This document shows positions 40,400-50,334 of a stretch of DNA of 64,000 bases, piece by piece (within the stretch, counting starts at the first letter, position 1; every line of letters begins with the position of its first letter). This DNA is from Pseudomonas rhizophila (GTDB taxonomy: Bacteria; Pseudomonadota; Gammaproteobacteria; Pseudomonadales; Pseudomonadaceae): positions 4,905,426-4,969,425 of the forward strand of contig NZ_CP024081.1 in NCBI RefSeq assembly GCF_003033885.1, written 5' to 3'. Made by a program: the position numbers and the translations under genes. Under the pieces are notes generated by a model, which was given only the letters and a program-made list of their open reading frames with translations, ran no database searches and was not told where the DNA came from.

Positions 40400-41299
40400 T
40401 CAAAGGCGGTCCGACAAATCGTCGAGAGCCGCATGCAAATCAGTGAACCGGAAAGTGAAACCCGCCGCCTGCAATCGGGCCGGCGTTGCGCGCTGGCCGC
40501 CCAGCAACAGCAATGACAATTCTCCCAATGCGACCTTCAGCGCCAGTTCCGGCATCGGCACCACGGCCGGCCGATGCAGCACGTGCCCCAGGGCCTTGGC
40601 AAAATCGCGGTTGCGCACCGGGTTCGGCGCGCAGGCATTATAAGGACCGCTGGCCTCATCGCGGTGCAGAAGAAAATCAATCAGAGCGATTTGATCGGCA
40701 ATGTGAATCCACGGCATCCACTGCCGGCCATTGCCAATACGCCCGCCCAACCCCAGTTTGAACGGCAGCAGCAGCCGCGACAAAAAGCCGCCCTCGGCCG
40801 ACAGGACCAGACCGGTGCGAACCAGTACCACCCGTATGCCCATGGCCTCGGCGCGCTGCGCGGTTTCCTCCCAGGCGATGCACAACTGGCTGGCGAAGTC
40901 CTCGCTCACCGGTCCCGAGTCCTCGGTCAGCTCACGCTCGCCGCCGTCGCCGTACCACCCCACCGCGGAACCGGAAATCAATACCCCGGGTTTGTGTTCG
41001 CTACGCTCCAGCCAAGCCAACAACGCTTCTGTCAGGGTGATGCGACTGCTCCACAACAACTTCTTGCGTTTATGGCTCCAGGGTCGATCCGCAATCGGTG
41101 CCCCCGCGAGGTTGACCACCGCATCCACCGGCTCGGCAATCTCCTCGAGCCGGGCGACACCCCGCACTTGCGCGCCGCAGATCTTCGCCACGTCTTCGGG
41201 GCGACGACTCCACACCGTCAAGCGATGGCCCTGCGCCAACCAGTGGCGGCAGAGCTGACGTCCGATCAAACCAGTACCGCCGGTCAGCAATATGTGCAT
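40400..41299 (-). CDS. TIGR01777-family epimerase/SDR oxidoreductase
   Basis: 299 residues. Atypical short-chain dehydrogenase: the NAD(P) loop [18 protein letters not shown] (about 4-21), [25 protein letters not shown], and [19 protein letters not shown] with the YG-D-G signature of the YfcH/TIGR01777 family. The substrate is unknown. It precedes hemH in the same operon and is divergent from a FAD oxidoreductase across a region that contains a PplR-like box. Confidence 0.88.
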   Translation of the reverse strand: MHILLTGGTGLIGRQLCRHWLAQGHRLTVWSRRPEDVAKICGAQVRGVARLEEIAEPVDAVVNLAGAPIADRPWSHKRKKLLWSSRITLTEALLAWLERSEHKPGVLISGSAVGWYGDGGERELTEDSGPVSEDFASQLCIAWEETAQRAEAMGIRVVLVRTGLVLSAEGGFLSRLLLPFKLGLGGRIGNGRQWMPWIHIADQIALIDFLLHRDEASGPYNACAPNPVRNRDFAKALGHVLHRPAVVPMPELALKVALGELSLLLLGGQRATPARLQAAGFTFRFTDLHAALDDLSDRL

Positions 41300-41424
41300 G
41301 AAGTGTTCCTCGCATCGCGTTTTACCCAGCCCATTAGTCTATTTTTATAAGCAGGGATTTTTCGTATCAGGCAGGGTCTGTGTTTAACAATAGGTCACCC
41401 TGTCAAAACGCGAACGGTAAAACT

Positions 41425-42482
<1,058 letters not shown>

Positions 42483-42569
42483 AACGCGCCAGCCTACGTC
42501 ACCCGCTGCTGTCGAAACAGGCAGCAGCCTGTCTGCGCAAAAACCACATCGCCCCACACGCAAAAGCGG

Positions 42570-42629
42570 TTGACTTGTGCGCGTTCGGATCTATGATGAA
42601 AATATTGTACACAAATGTTATTTTGTACA
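42570..42629 (+). promoter_or_regulatory. Sigma70 promoter with a perfect PplR/LitR direct-repeat box, driving rudS-pplR-phrB
   Basis: -35 TTGACT (42570-42575), 16-bp spacer, -10 TATGAT (42592-42597), then TGTACA (42606-42611), 12 bases, TGTACA (42624-42629). The box starts about 9 bp after the -10, so a bound regulator would cover the start site, consistent with repression in the dark. The pattern is an exact match to the PplR1 box T(G/A)TACA-N12-TGTACA known from P. putida. The rudS ribosome site agagg is at 42642-42646. Confidence 0.85.
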
Positions 42630-42652
42630 AGATTTGAAATCAGAGGTCGCCC

Positions 42653-43615
42653 ATGCCCCATGATGCCGTCGTCAAACCGAAAATCGCTATCAGCGCCTGC
42701 CTGATGGGCGCTGAAGTTCGCTTCAACGGCGGACACAAGCAATCGCAGCTATGCAGCCGTACCTTGGTCGACTACTTCGACTTCGTGCCGGTCTGCCCTG
42801 AAGTCGCCATTGGCCTGGGCATCCCCCGCGAGCCGATCCGGCTGGTGGGTAATCCCGAACGGCCTGACGCGGTTGGTACGGTCAGGCACGACCTCAATGT
42901 AACCCGGCCATTGGCCGCTTACGGAGAGCAGATGGCCGAGGAACTGGATGACATCTGCGGCTACATCTTCATGCAGAAGTCGCCGTCCTGCGGACTGGAG
43001 AGGGTCAAGGTCTACGATCACAACAGCGTGCCACAGGACGGCGGCGGACGCGGCATCTATGCCCAGGCGTTTTGCGAGCGCCACCCCGACTTGCCGGTGG
43101 AGGAAGACGGTCGCCTGAACGACCCGGTGCTGCGGGAAAATTTCCTGACCCGGGTATTTGCCTACGCGGCCTGGCAACCGCTGCGCCGCAAAGGCCTGAC
43201 ACGCCGCGACCTGATCCACTTTCACTCGCGCTACAAATATCTGTTGATGGCCCATAACCCTGTGCAATACAAGGCCTTGGGCAATCTGTTGGGCAACATG
43301 GGCAAGGCCGATCCTGACGAGCTGGGCGCACGCTACTTCAGCGCCTTGATGGCTGCTTTGAAGAAATGCGCCACCCGCCGCACTCACACCAATGTGCTGC
43401 AACACCTGAGCGGTTACCTCAAACGCGCCATCAACGCCGAAGACAAGCAGGAAGTACAACACCTCATCGGGCAATACCGCCTCGGCATCGTACCCCTGGT
43501 AGTTCCGCTGACCTTGCTCAAGCATCACTTGCGCCTGCATCCCGATCCCTATCTGGCGCAGCAGGTCTACCTGCAACCACACCCGGAAAACCTCAGTCTG
43601 CGAAATGCCATTTGA
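42653..43615 (+). CDS. rudS: tRNA 4-thiouridine desulfidase RudS (TudS/DUF523 + DUF1722)
   Basis: 320 residues. The N-terminal DUF523/TudS domain has the three Fe-S cysteines: Cys16 (ISACLMGAEVRFNGGHK), Cys48 (VCPE) and Cys113 (KSPSCG). The C-terminal DUF1722/YbgA domain (about 190-305) contains LIHFHSRYKYLLMAHNP. This fusion is the RudS type, reported to remove sulfur from s4U8 in tRNA and to reduce near-UV growth delay. The stop overlaps the regulator start (TGATG). Co-transcription with photolyase fits a light/UV response. Confidence 0.9.
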   Translation: MPHDAVVKPKIAISACLMGAEVRFNGGHKQSQLCSRTLVDYFDFVPVCPEVAIGLGIPREPIRLVGNPERPDAVGTVRHDLNVTRPLAAYGEQMAEELDDICGYIFMQKSPSCGLERVKVYDHNSVPQDGGGRGIYAQAFCERHPDLPVEEDGRLNDPVLRENFLTRVFAYAAWQPLRRKGLTRRDLIHFHSRYKYLLMAHNPVQYKALGNLLGNMGKADPDELGARYFSALMAALKKCATRRTHTNVLQHLSGYLKRAINAEDKQEVQHLIGQYRLGIVPLVVPLTLLKHHLRLHPDPYLAQQVYLQPHPENLSLRNAI

Positions 43616-44553
43616 TGAAAAGCGAACCTGATTCCAGCGCCAGCGAAGACCTGGGGGCCGACTTCGCCAAAGCCCTGGCGCAGGGCTGGCTGCCCATACG
43701 CGAAGTCGCCCGCCAAACCGGGGTCAATGCCGTCACCCTGAGAGCCTGGGAGCGCCGTTATGGCCTGATCGTGCCGCACCGCACCCCCAAGGGTCACCGA
43801 CTGTTCAATGCCGATCATGTGCAACGTATCTTGAGCATCCTCACCTGGATCGATCGGGGGGTGGCGGTGAGCAAGATAAAACCGCTGCTCGACACACCGC
43901 AGCCGCCCAGTGAACCGTTGGAAAACGACTGGCAGCGTCAGCGCCACGCCCTGATGCTGGCGGTCACGCAACTGGCCGAGCGTCAGGTCGATGATCTGGT
44001 CAACCAGGCTATGGCGCTTTATCCGCCCTGGACGGTGTGCGAGCAGTTGTTGCTGCCTTTGCTGGCCGAACTGCAATTGCGCTGGCAAGGCCAGTTCGGT
44101 GCGCAGTTGGAGCGGGTGTTTCTGTACTCCTGGCTGCGCAGCAAATTCGGCAGTCGGATCTACCACAACAATCGTCAGTTGCGCGGTGCGCCATTGCTGC
44201 TGGTCAACCATTCGGACCTGCCCCTGGAACCCCAATTGTGGCTTAGCGCCTGGCTGGCCAGCAGCGCCGATTGCCCCGTGGAAGTGTTCGATGGGCCGAT
44301 ACCCGCAGGCGAACTGGCCTTGGCCGTCGAACGCCTCAAAGCCCGTGGAGTGCTGCTGTACTCCAGCAACGCGCTGAACCTGTCCCAACTGCCCAAGCTG
44401 ATCAGTGGAGTGGATTGCCCGATCATCATCGCCGGCCCGGCCGCATCGATCCATCACGCCCGGTTATCCACAGGCATTTCGACCGACAATCTTACGTGGG
44501 CCGAAGATCCGTTATCGGCTTACCGCGAACTGAGTCGCAGAGCACTTATTTGA
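43615..44553 (+). CDS. MerR-family class II LitR/PplR-type light-response regulator
   Basis: 312 residues from MKSEPDSSAS at 43615. The MerR winged HTH is at about 28-95 (REVARQTGVNAVTLRAWERRYGLIVPHRTPKGHRLF). The C-terminal part has the CarH/LitR-like helical bundle and Rossmann-like region, but the B12 motifs are degraded: the W-x9-EH stretch reads RWQGQFGAQLERVF, lacking His, and there is no DxHxxG. It therefore belongs to the class that cannot bind cobalamin in the usual way (P. putida PplR type). It is translationally linked to rudS (overlap) and phrB (no gap), and its own box is upstream, so it should autoregulate. Confidence 0.88.
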   Translation: MKSEPDSSASEDLGADFAKALAQGWLPIREVARQTGVNAVTLRAWERRYGLIVPHRTPKGHRLFNADHVQRILSILTWIDRGVAVSKIKPLLDTPQPPSEPLENDWQRQRHALMLAVTQLAERQVDDLVNQAMALYPPWTVCEQLLLPLLAELQLRWQGQFGAQLERVFLYSWLRSKFGSRIYHNNRQLRGAPLLLVNHSDLPLEPQLWLSAWLASSADCPVEVFDGPIPAGELALAVERLKARGVLLYSSNALNLSQLPKLISGVDCPIIIAGPAASIHHARLSTGISTDNLTWAEDPLSAYRELSRRALI

Positions 44554-45987
44554 ATGAAAAAACCCACGCAACTGATCTGGCTGCGCAGCGACCTGCGCCT
44601 GCACGACAACACCGCCCTCGCCACCGCAGCAGCCCGGGGACCTTGTGTGGCGGTGTACCTGCCGAGCCCGGAACAATGGCGCGCGCATGACGATGCACCG
44701 TGCAAGATCGACTTTTGGCTGCGTAACCTCGCCTCGTTGAGCACTGCCCTGGAGGCGTTGAACATCCCGCTGCTGATCCGCCACGCTGCACGCTGGGATC
44801 AGGCACCGCAGATTCTGCTCTCGCTGTGCCACGAACTGGCAATCGACGCCGTCCATGTCAATGAAGAATACGGCTTGAACGAAACCCACCGAGATGCCGA
44901 AGTTGCCCGAACGTTGCAGGGCCAGGGCATCGAATTTCACAGCCACCTCGACCAGTTGCTGTTCAAGCCCGGCAGTGTGCTGACCAAGACCGGCACCTAT
45001 TTCCAGGTGTTCAGCCAGTTCCGCAAGGTCTGTTACAGCCGCCTGCACTTTTCGCTGCCAAGCCTGGTCGCCAAACCGGCCCGGCAGGCACCCACCGGCA
45101 TTGTCAGCGACCCGGTGCCCACGCAAGTCGAAGGCTTCTCGCCTGCGAGTGAAACGCTGCGCGCCCTCTGGCCAGCCGGTGAAAACGAAGCCCGGCGGCG
45201 CCTGGACACCTTCGCTGAGCAACACCTCGATTATTACCAGAGCGAACGGGACTTTCCCGCCAGGCCAGGCACCAGCCAGCTCTCGGCGTACCTGGTGGCG
45301 GGTGTGATCTCGCCACGCCAATGCCTGCATGCGGCGCTGCAGGCCAACCAGGGTGAATTCGAGAGCGGAAATGTCGGTGTTGTGACATGGATCAATGAAT
45401 TGCTCTGGCGTGAGTTCTATAAACACATTCTAGTGGGCTATCCACGGGTGTCTCGCCATCGCGCGTTCCGTCCGGAAACCGAAGCGCTGGCGTGGCGCAA
45501 CGCCCCTGAAGAGCTGGAGGCCTGGAAACAGGCACGCACTGGCTTGCCGATCATCGACGCGGCCATGCGCCAGTTGCTGGAAACCGGGTGGATGCACAAC
45601 CGTTTGCGGATGGTGGTGGCGATGTTTCTGACCAAGAACCTGCTGATCGACTGGCGCGAGGGTGAGCGCTTTTTCATGCAACACCTGATCGACGGCGACC
45701 TGGCCGCCAACAACGGCGGCTGGCAGTGGAGCGCCTCGACCGGGACGGATGCTGCGCCCTGGTTTCGGATCTTCAACCCCTTGAGTCAATCGGAAAAATT
45801 CGACCGTGAAGGATTGTTCATCAAACGCTGGTTACCTGAACTGAACGATCTCGATAAGCAACAGGTCCATAATCCAAACATGCAGGGCCGATTGTTTGGC
45901 GTGACGGATTATCCTCCGGCGATTGTCGACCTGGGTCAGTCCCGGGCTCGTGCATTGCAGGCGTTCAGAAACCTGCCAACTCGATAA
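44554..45987 (+). CDS. phrB: Deoxyribodipyrimidine photolyase (class I CPD)
   Basis: 477 residues. Uses blue light and FADH- to split cyclobutane pyrimidine dimers. The N-terminal antenna domain starts LIWLRSDLRLHDNTAL; the FAD domain has INELLWREFYKHIL, LPIIDAAMRQLLETGWMHNRLRMVVAMFLTKNLLIDW and DGDLAANNGGWQWSASTGTDAAPWFRIFNP, all hallmark class I CPD blocks. The ATG follows the regulator stop directly, with a weak ribosome site, indicating translational coupling. It is the last gene of the operon. Confidence 0.95.
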   Translation: MKKPTQLIWLRSDLRLHDNTALATAAARGPCVAVYLPSPEQWRAHDDAPCKIDFWLRNLASLSTALEALNIPLLIRHAARWDQAPQILLSLCHELAIDAVHVNEEYGLNETHRDAEVARTLQGQGIEFHSHLDQLLFKPGSVLTKTGTYFQVFSQFRKVCYSRLHFSLPSLVAKPARQAPTGIVSDPVPTQVEGFSPASETLRALWPAGENEARRRLDTFAEQHLDYYQSERDFPARPGTSQLSAYLVAGVISPRQCLHAALQANQGEFESGNVGVVTWINELLWREFYKHILVGYPRVSRHRAFRPETEALAWRNAPEELEAWKQARTGLPIIDAAMRQLLETGWMHNRLRMVVAMFLTKNLLIDWREGERFFMQHLIDGDLAANNGGWQWSASTGTDAAPWFRIFNPLSQSEKFDREGLFIKRWLPELNDLDKQQVHNPNMQGRLFGVTDYPPAIVDLGQSRARALQAFRNLPTR

Positions 45988-46113
45988 GTGTAAAACCAAG
46001 AAATCGGGCGATCAGCGAACAGAAAAACACGGACCGTAAGATGCAATTTCAACCCTGCGGCCATACAGTCTTATACCAAACTCGTGCACTCTGCTCGGCG
46101 AAGGAAGTATGGA

Positions 46114-46887
46114 ATGGGTCTAGAAACTCGTAAGCGATATTGGCTGACCGGCGCGGGCAACGGAATCGGCGTTTCGTTGGCCGAAGCGATACTCAAAACC
46201 GGCGCACACCTGGCCGTTAGCTCGCGCTCGTCGCGCTCGAGTGAAGACCTTTCGGCACGTTATCCGGGACAAGTACTGGCGGTGCCCGGCAACTTGACCG
46301 ACAGCCAGACCGTACGCGAGATCGGCGAACAGATTGCCCGGCAGTGGGGCTCGCTGGACACCGTGATTCTCAATGCAGGAACCGCCGAATACATCGACGG
46401 CCAACCCGCCGACCCTTTGATCATCGAACACATTGTGCGCAGCAATCTGATAGCGGCCAGCTTCTGCATTCACACTGCCCTGCCATTGCTGCGTGCAGGC
46501 AACCGGTCCCATCTGGTGGGCATCGCCAGCCCGGCGACTTACCTGCCACCGTCATATAGCGAGGCCGACGGCAAAGGCATGCGTTTTCTGTTTGAGTCGG
46601 CTCGCGTCCAACTGGTGGCCGAGGGCATCGACGTGACGCTGGTTCATCCGGGCTTCGACAGCCCTTCGCTCAGGCTCGACGACTGTTTTCCGGCCCCAGT
46701 CCAGTGGACGGCCGAAACGGCGGCACATCACGTGCTGAAACAACTGGCCGAGCGCCCCCATGAAGTGGCGCTCCCCGTTTCGTCCATGACCGTACTCTGG
46801 CCGCTACCTTCATCGACCGAATCGATGCTCACTGACGTCAACTCAGATAAAGCGGGGAATGGGTGCCCGATCAAGGGCCAACCCTGA
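46114..46887 (+). CDS. Short-chain dehydrogenase/reductase
   Basis: 257 residues from MGLETRKRYW at 46114 (aaggaag 6 bases upstream). The NAD(P) loop WLTGAGNGIGVSLAEAIL (about 8-25) and NAGTAEY are present. The usual YxxxK reads YSEADGKGMRF: Tyr is present but the Lys is at +6, so catalysis may be atypical. The C-terminus is lengthened by a variable tail. The upstream region shares cttataccaaa (46070-46080) with the FAD-oxidoreductase promoter (41423-41433). The substrate is unknown. Confidence 0.8.
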   Translation: MGLETRKRYWLTGAGNGIGVSLAEAILKTGAHLAVSSRSSRSSEDLSARYPGQVLAVPGNLTDSQTVREIGEQIARQWGSLDTVILNAGTAEYIDGQPADPLIIEHIVRSNLIAASFCIHTALPLLRAGNRSHLVGIASPATYLPPSYSEADGKGMRFLFESARVQLVAEGIDVTLVHPGFDSPSLRLDDCFPAPVQWTAETAAHHVLKQLAERPHEVALPVSSMTVLWPLPSSTESMLTDVNSDKAGNGCPIKGQP

Positions 46888-46915
46888 GGGGCGCGGTTGC
46901 CTTACACTGCGCGCC

Positions 46916-47221
46916 ATGAAAACCATCCCTGTCCATCAGATCCCCCAGCCTGCCGTCACTTGTTCGACGTGCGCGGCGTGCTGTTGCCAACTGGAAGTCA
47001 TGCTGATCACTGACACTGGCGTGCCCGAACGCTTTATCGACACGGACGAATGGGGTGGAGAAGTGATGTTGCGGCTCGACGATGGTTGGTGCGCGGCGCT
47101 GGATCGCGACAGCATGAGGTGCACGATCTACGAAAAACGCCCGCTGATCTGCCGCGAGTTCGAGATGGGCGCGCCGGAATGTATTGAAGAACGCAAAGGG
47201 ATTGCGACTGCGTATCGGTAG
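46916..47221 (+). CDS. YkgJ-family cysteine cluster protein
   Basis: 101 residues from MKTIPVHQIP at 46916. CSTCAACCCQLEV near the N-terminus, CAALDRDSMRCTIYEKRPLICREFEMGAPEC further on: the CxxC..C..C cluster of the YkgJ/Fe-S or zinc-binding family. The protein is soluble. The function is unknown. It is 28 bases after the SDR stop, possibly co-transcribed. Confidence 0.85.
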   Translation: MKTIPVHQIPQPAVTCSTCAACCCQLEVMLITDTGVPERFIDTDEWGGEVMLRLDDGWCAALDRDSMRCTIYEKRPLICREFEMGAPECIEERKGIATAYR

Positions 47222-47222
47222 C

Positions 47223-47313
47223 CCGTGGGAGCGAGCCTGCTCGCGATAGCGGTAGACCAGTCAATATGAGGTTGTCTGATACTTCGTTATCGCGAGCAGG
47301 CTCGCTCCCACGG
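47223..47313. repeat. REP doublet
   Basis: cgtgggagcgagcctgctcgc (47224 on) and gcgagcaggctcgctcccacg (to about 47311), between convergent genes. Confidence 0.9.
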
Positions 47314-47320
47314 GTTTGGG

Positions 47321-47839
47321 TTACAGCGGCATCGTGTAGTGCAGCGCGTAACTTTCGACACCGTCGTTGGTCGACTTGATGCCGGCGTTGGAGTAATGAG
47401 TGGCGCGAATACCCACTTCATGTCCACCGTTGAAGCGCAGGCCGAAACCAATGCGGTCCTCGAACTGAAAAGCCGTACCGAGCTGGTTGTTTTCCACTTG
47501 GGTATTTTCAAACAACGCAACACCGATACCCGCCTCGATGTAGGGTTTTACGTTTTGACCGGCAAACTCATACACAAAGACAGGCGAGAACGACAGGCTG
47601 TGGTTGCTCGAGGCCTCATCCCCTTCCCAATACGTGTAAGCGCCGCTCCAATAGCCGGTCAGGCGACCGACATCACTCTGCAACCAGCTCTTGTCCCAAT
47701 CGAACTGCATACCCAAGCGGTAAGTCATGGTCGACTCGCCGGTCTGGCCCACCCCAAACTCCACACCTGCCGCTTGTGCGGAGTAAGTGTGCCCCAACAA
47801 TGCAGCCGCAAGTGCAGCCAAGCAGAATAAACGCTTCAT
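47321..47839 (-). CDS. pagL: Lipid A 3-O-deacylase PagL
   Basis: 172 residues from MKRLFCLAAL at 47839 (aagga 8 bases upstream; the ATG 9 bases earlier overlaps that site). The signal peptide ends AQA (residue 23). The mature part is an eight-stranded outer-membrane barrel. The catalytic triad matches the family spacing: His148 and Ser150 in HYSNAG and Glu162 in GVESY, that is H, +2, +14 as in P. aeruginosa PagL. It removes the 3-position acyl chain of lipid A in the outer leaflet. It ends with an aromatic-rich strand. Confidence 0.92.
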   Translation of the reverse strand: MKRLFCLAALAAALLGHTYSAQAAGVEFGVGQTGESTMTYRLGMQFDWDKSWLQSDVGRLTGYWSGAYTYWEGDEASSNHSLSFSPVFVYEFAGQNVKPYIEAGIGVALFENTQVENNQLGTAFQFEDRIGFGLRFNGGHEVGIRATHYSNAGIKSTNDGVESYALHYTMPL

Positions 47840-47953
47840 TAGAAACATCCTTTTCCGAACAGACTTAGTTAGTTTTGTTACAAACAGACAAAGCTATAGA
47901 AATCCGCGTTAAAACAGAAGTTCAGCCTGATTTAGGTATTTTTCAGGTTTTTT

Positions 47954-48745
47954 TTACAGACTGAAGCTTCGCACAACGCCGGACGAATTCCATAGCGTTG
48001 GTAGGATTTTTCTTAAATGTATCGGATCTGCGCTACTCCAGAATCGCGTTTCACTGGCGGGACCGGCGGCCAGGAGGCCGCGTTCAGCGAGCAGGCGCTG
48101 AAGTTGCCGGGCAACGGCGGCCCCCGTGTCGATCAGGCTGATGTGCGCGGGGACCATGTGCTTGAGCAATGGCTTGAGGAAGGGATAGTGCGTGCAACCC
48201 AGGATCAGCGTGTCGCAGCCGGCGGCCAGCAAAGGTTCGACATAGCCCTGCAGCAATTGACGCAAAGCCGGGCTCTGGAGATCGCCTGCTTCGATCAGCT
48301 CTACCAGCCCGGGGCATGGCTGGGTGATCACCTGCACATCGGTGGCGAACCGATCAAGTAACGCGGCGAATTTGGCACTTTGTAATGTGCCAGTGGTTGC
48401 CAGCACACCGACAATGCCACTTCGAGTGGCAGCCGCCGCCGGTTTGACCGCCGGCTCCATGCCGACAATGGGCCAGTGGGGATAATCACGACGCAAATCG
48501 GCGACCCCGGCGACCGTCGCGGTATTGCAAGCCACCACCAGCGCCTTGGCGCCCTGGTGATGGAGAAAGTTGGCGATGATTGCGCACCGCTGCCGGATGA
48601 ATTCCGGGGTTTTCTCGCCGTAGGGAATATGCCCACAGTCTGCAACGTAGAGCAGTGACTCATTGGGCAACAGCCGACGAATCTCCCCCAGCACCGACAA
48701 CCCGCCGACACCCGAATCGAACACACCGACCGGCGCTTCAGTCAT
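47954..48745 (-). CDS. murI: Glutamate racemase
   Basis: 263 residues from [15 protein letters not shown] at 48745. Makes D-glutamate for peptidoglycan. The two catalytic cysteines lie in [11 protein letters not shown] (about 72) and [11 protein letters not shown] (about 183); [10 protein letters not shown] is the N-terminal signature. The start overlaps the end of moeB by 8 bases, placing it last in the hemA-prfA-prmC-moeB-murI operon. Confidence 0.94.
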   Translation of the reverse strand: MTEAPVGVFDSGVGGLSVLGEIRRLLPNESLLYVADCGHIPYGEKTPEFIRQRCAIIANFLHHQGAKALVVACNTATVAGVADLRRDYPHWPIVGMEPAVKPAAAATRSGIVGVLATTGTLQSAKFAALLDRFATDVQVITQPCPGLVELIEAGDLQSPALRQLLQGYVEPLLAAGCDTLILGCTHYPFLKPLLKHMVPAHISLIDTGAAVARQLQRLLAERGLLAAGPASETRFWSSADPIHLRKILPTLWNSSGVVRSFSL

Positions 48746-49496
48746 GCTGGCTGCTACCACAGACGCTGCACCCCGGATCACGCTTGACCCTCAGCTCACG
48801 AAAACGGCTGCCCACGGCGTCGATCAACAGCAGGCGTCCCACCAGTGGTTCGCCGAAACCGGCCAACAGTTTCAAGGCTTCAAGGGCTTGCAGACTGCCC
48901 ACCAACCCCACCAGCGGCCCGAGCACACCGGTTTCGCTGCAGGTCAATTCGGCTTCACTGCCGTGGCCATAGAGGCAGTGATAGCAGGGGCTTTCCGGGC
49001 GGCGCGGATCAAACACGGATAGCTGCCCTTCCAGGCGAATCGCCGCACCGCTGACCAGCGGTTTGCCCGCTGCGACACACGCCGCATTCACCGCTTCGCG
49101 GGTGGAGAAATTGTCGGAACAGTCCAGCACCACATCCACTGCCGCAACGGCAGCAGACAGGCTGTCTTCATCCATGGCCTGTGGGTGAGGCACCAGGCTG
49201 ATTTCAGGGTTGAGCGCCGTCAGGCGACGCATCGCCGAATCGACCTTGCTCAGGCCCACACTGTCGGTGTCGTGGATGATCTGGCGTTGCAGGTTGGTCA
49301 GGTCGACCGTGTCAAAATCCGCCAGGTGCAACTCACCGACGCCAGCAGCGGCCAGGTACAACGCCACCGGAGCGCCGAGTCCGCCGAGGCCGACAATCAA
49401 TACGCGGCTGTGCTTGAGTCGCAGTTGCCCGTCGATGTCGACGTGCTGCAACAGAATCTGCCGGCTATAGCGCAACAGCTCCTGATCGTTCAGCAC
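48738..49496 (-). CDS. moeB: Molybdopterin-synthase adenylyltransferase
   Basis: 252 residues. Activates the C-terminus of MoaD (or ThiS-like proteins) by adenylation. Nucleotide-binding [24 protein letters not shown] (about 31-54), NLQRQIIH (Arg finger region), DCSDNFSTR, and zinc-binding CYHC and CSVC pairs are all present. It overlaps prmC upstream (7 bases) and murI downstream. Confidence 0.93.
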   Translation of the reverse strand: MLNDQELLRYSRQILLQHVDIDGQLRLKHSRVLIVGLGGLGAPVALYLAAAGVGELHLADFDTVDLTNLQRQIIHDTDSVGLSKVDSAMRRLTALNPEISLVPHPQAMDEDSLSAAVAAVDVVLDCSDNFSTREAVNAACVAAGKPLVSGAAIRLEGQLSVFDPRRPESPCYHCLYGHGSEAELTCSETGVLGPLVGLVGSLQALEALKLLAGFGEPLVGRLLLIDAVGSRFRELRVKRDPGCSVCGSSQHD

Positions 49497-50320
49497 GGCA
49501 GGCGCCCCAGGCTGATGCGCTCATGCCCACCCAGGTCCTGGCGGCTGTGGACTTCAGTAAACCCTTGGGTTTGCAGCAGATCACGCACCGCGTCGGCCTG
49601 ATCGTAACCGTGCTCGAGCATCAACCAGCCACCCGTTTCAAGATGATCGGGGGCCTGGGTGATAATTGTGCGCAAATCATCAAGCCCGTCGTGCCCTGCC
49701 ACCAGGGCACTGGCCGGCTCAAACCGCACGTCGCCCTCGGCCAGGTGAGGATCGGTGGCGGCTATATAGGGTGGGTTGCTGATGATCAGCTCAAAACGCT
49801 CACCGTCCAAAGCGCTGAACCAGTGGCTGCTCAGCACCGTGACGTTGCGCAGGTCCAGGCGCTGGCGATTGCGTTCGGCCAGGGCCACCGCCTCCAGCAC
49901 ACGGTCGACCGCGGTGACTGTCCAGGCCGGGCGCTCGCTGGCCAATGCCAGGGCAATCGCGCCGCTGCCGGTGCCCAGATCCAGAACCCTCGCCGGTGCG
50001 GCCGGCAGCAAGGCCAGCGCGGTTTCCACCAGCAGTTCGGTGTCGGGACGCGGAATCAAGGTGTGGGGCGCCACTTCCAGGTCCAGGTTCCAGAAGCCTT
50101 GCTGCCCGAGGATATAAGCTACTGGCTCGCCAGAACGACGGCGGCGCAGGTATTCAGAGAACACCAACGCCGCTTCGCTTGGCACGATTCGCTCGGGCCA
50201 GGTGTGCAGGAAGCTGCGGGACTTGCCCAGTGCCGCGGCCAGCAGCAATTCGGCATCCAGTCGGGACGTGGGCGAATCCGGCAGCTCGGCGGCGCGTAAC
50301 AAACTGGCGATGATGGTCAT
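49490..50320 (-). CDS. prmC: Peptide chain release factor N5-glutamine methyltransferase
   Basis: 276 residues from MTIIASLLRA at 50320. Methylates the GGQ glutamine of release factors; its substrate gene prfA lies directly upstream (14-base gap). Motifs: LDLGTGSGAIALALA (SAM loop, about 114) and ISNPPYIA (about 182) with the N-PPY catalytic motif; an N-terminal helical domain binds the factor. Confidence 0.94.
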   Translation of the reverse strand: MTIIASLLRAAELPDSPTSRLDAELLLAAALGKSRSFLHTWPERIVPSEAALVFSEYLRRRRSGEPVAYILGQQGFWNLDLEVAPHTLIPRPDTELLVETALALLPAAPARVLDLGTGSGAIALALASERPAWTVTAVDRVLEAVALAERNRQRLDLRNVTVLSSHWFSALDGERFELIISNPPYIAATDPHLAEGDVRFEPASALVAGHDGLDDLRTIITQAPDHLETGGWLMLEHGYDQADAVRDLLQTQGFTEVHSRQDLGGHERISLGRLPC

Positions 50321-50334
50321 ATGTTCACCTGTGC

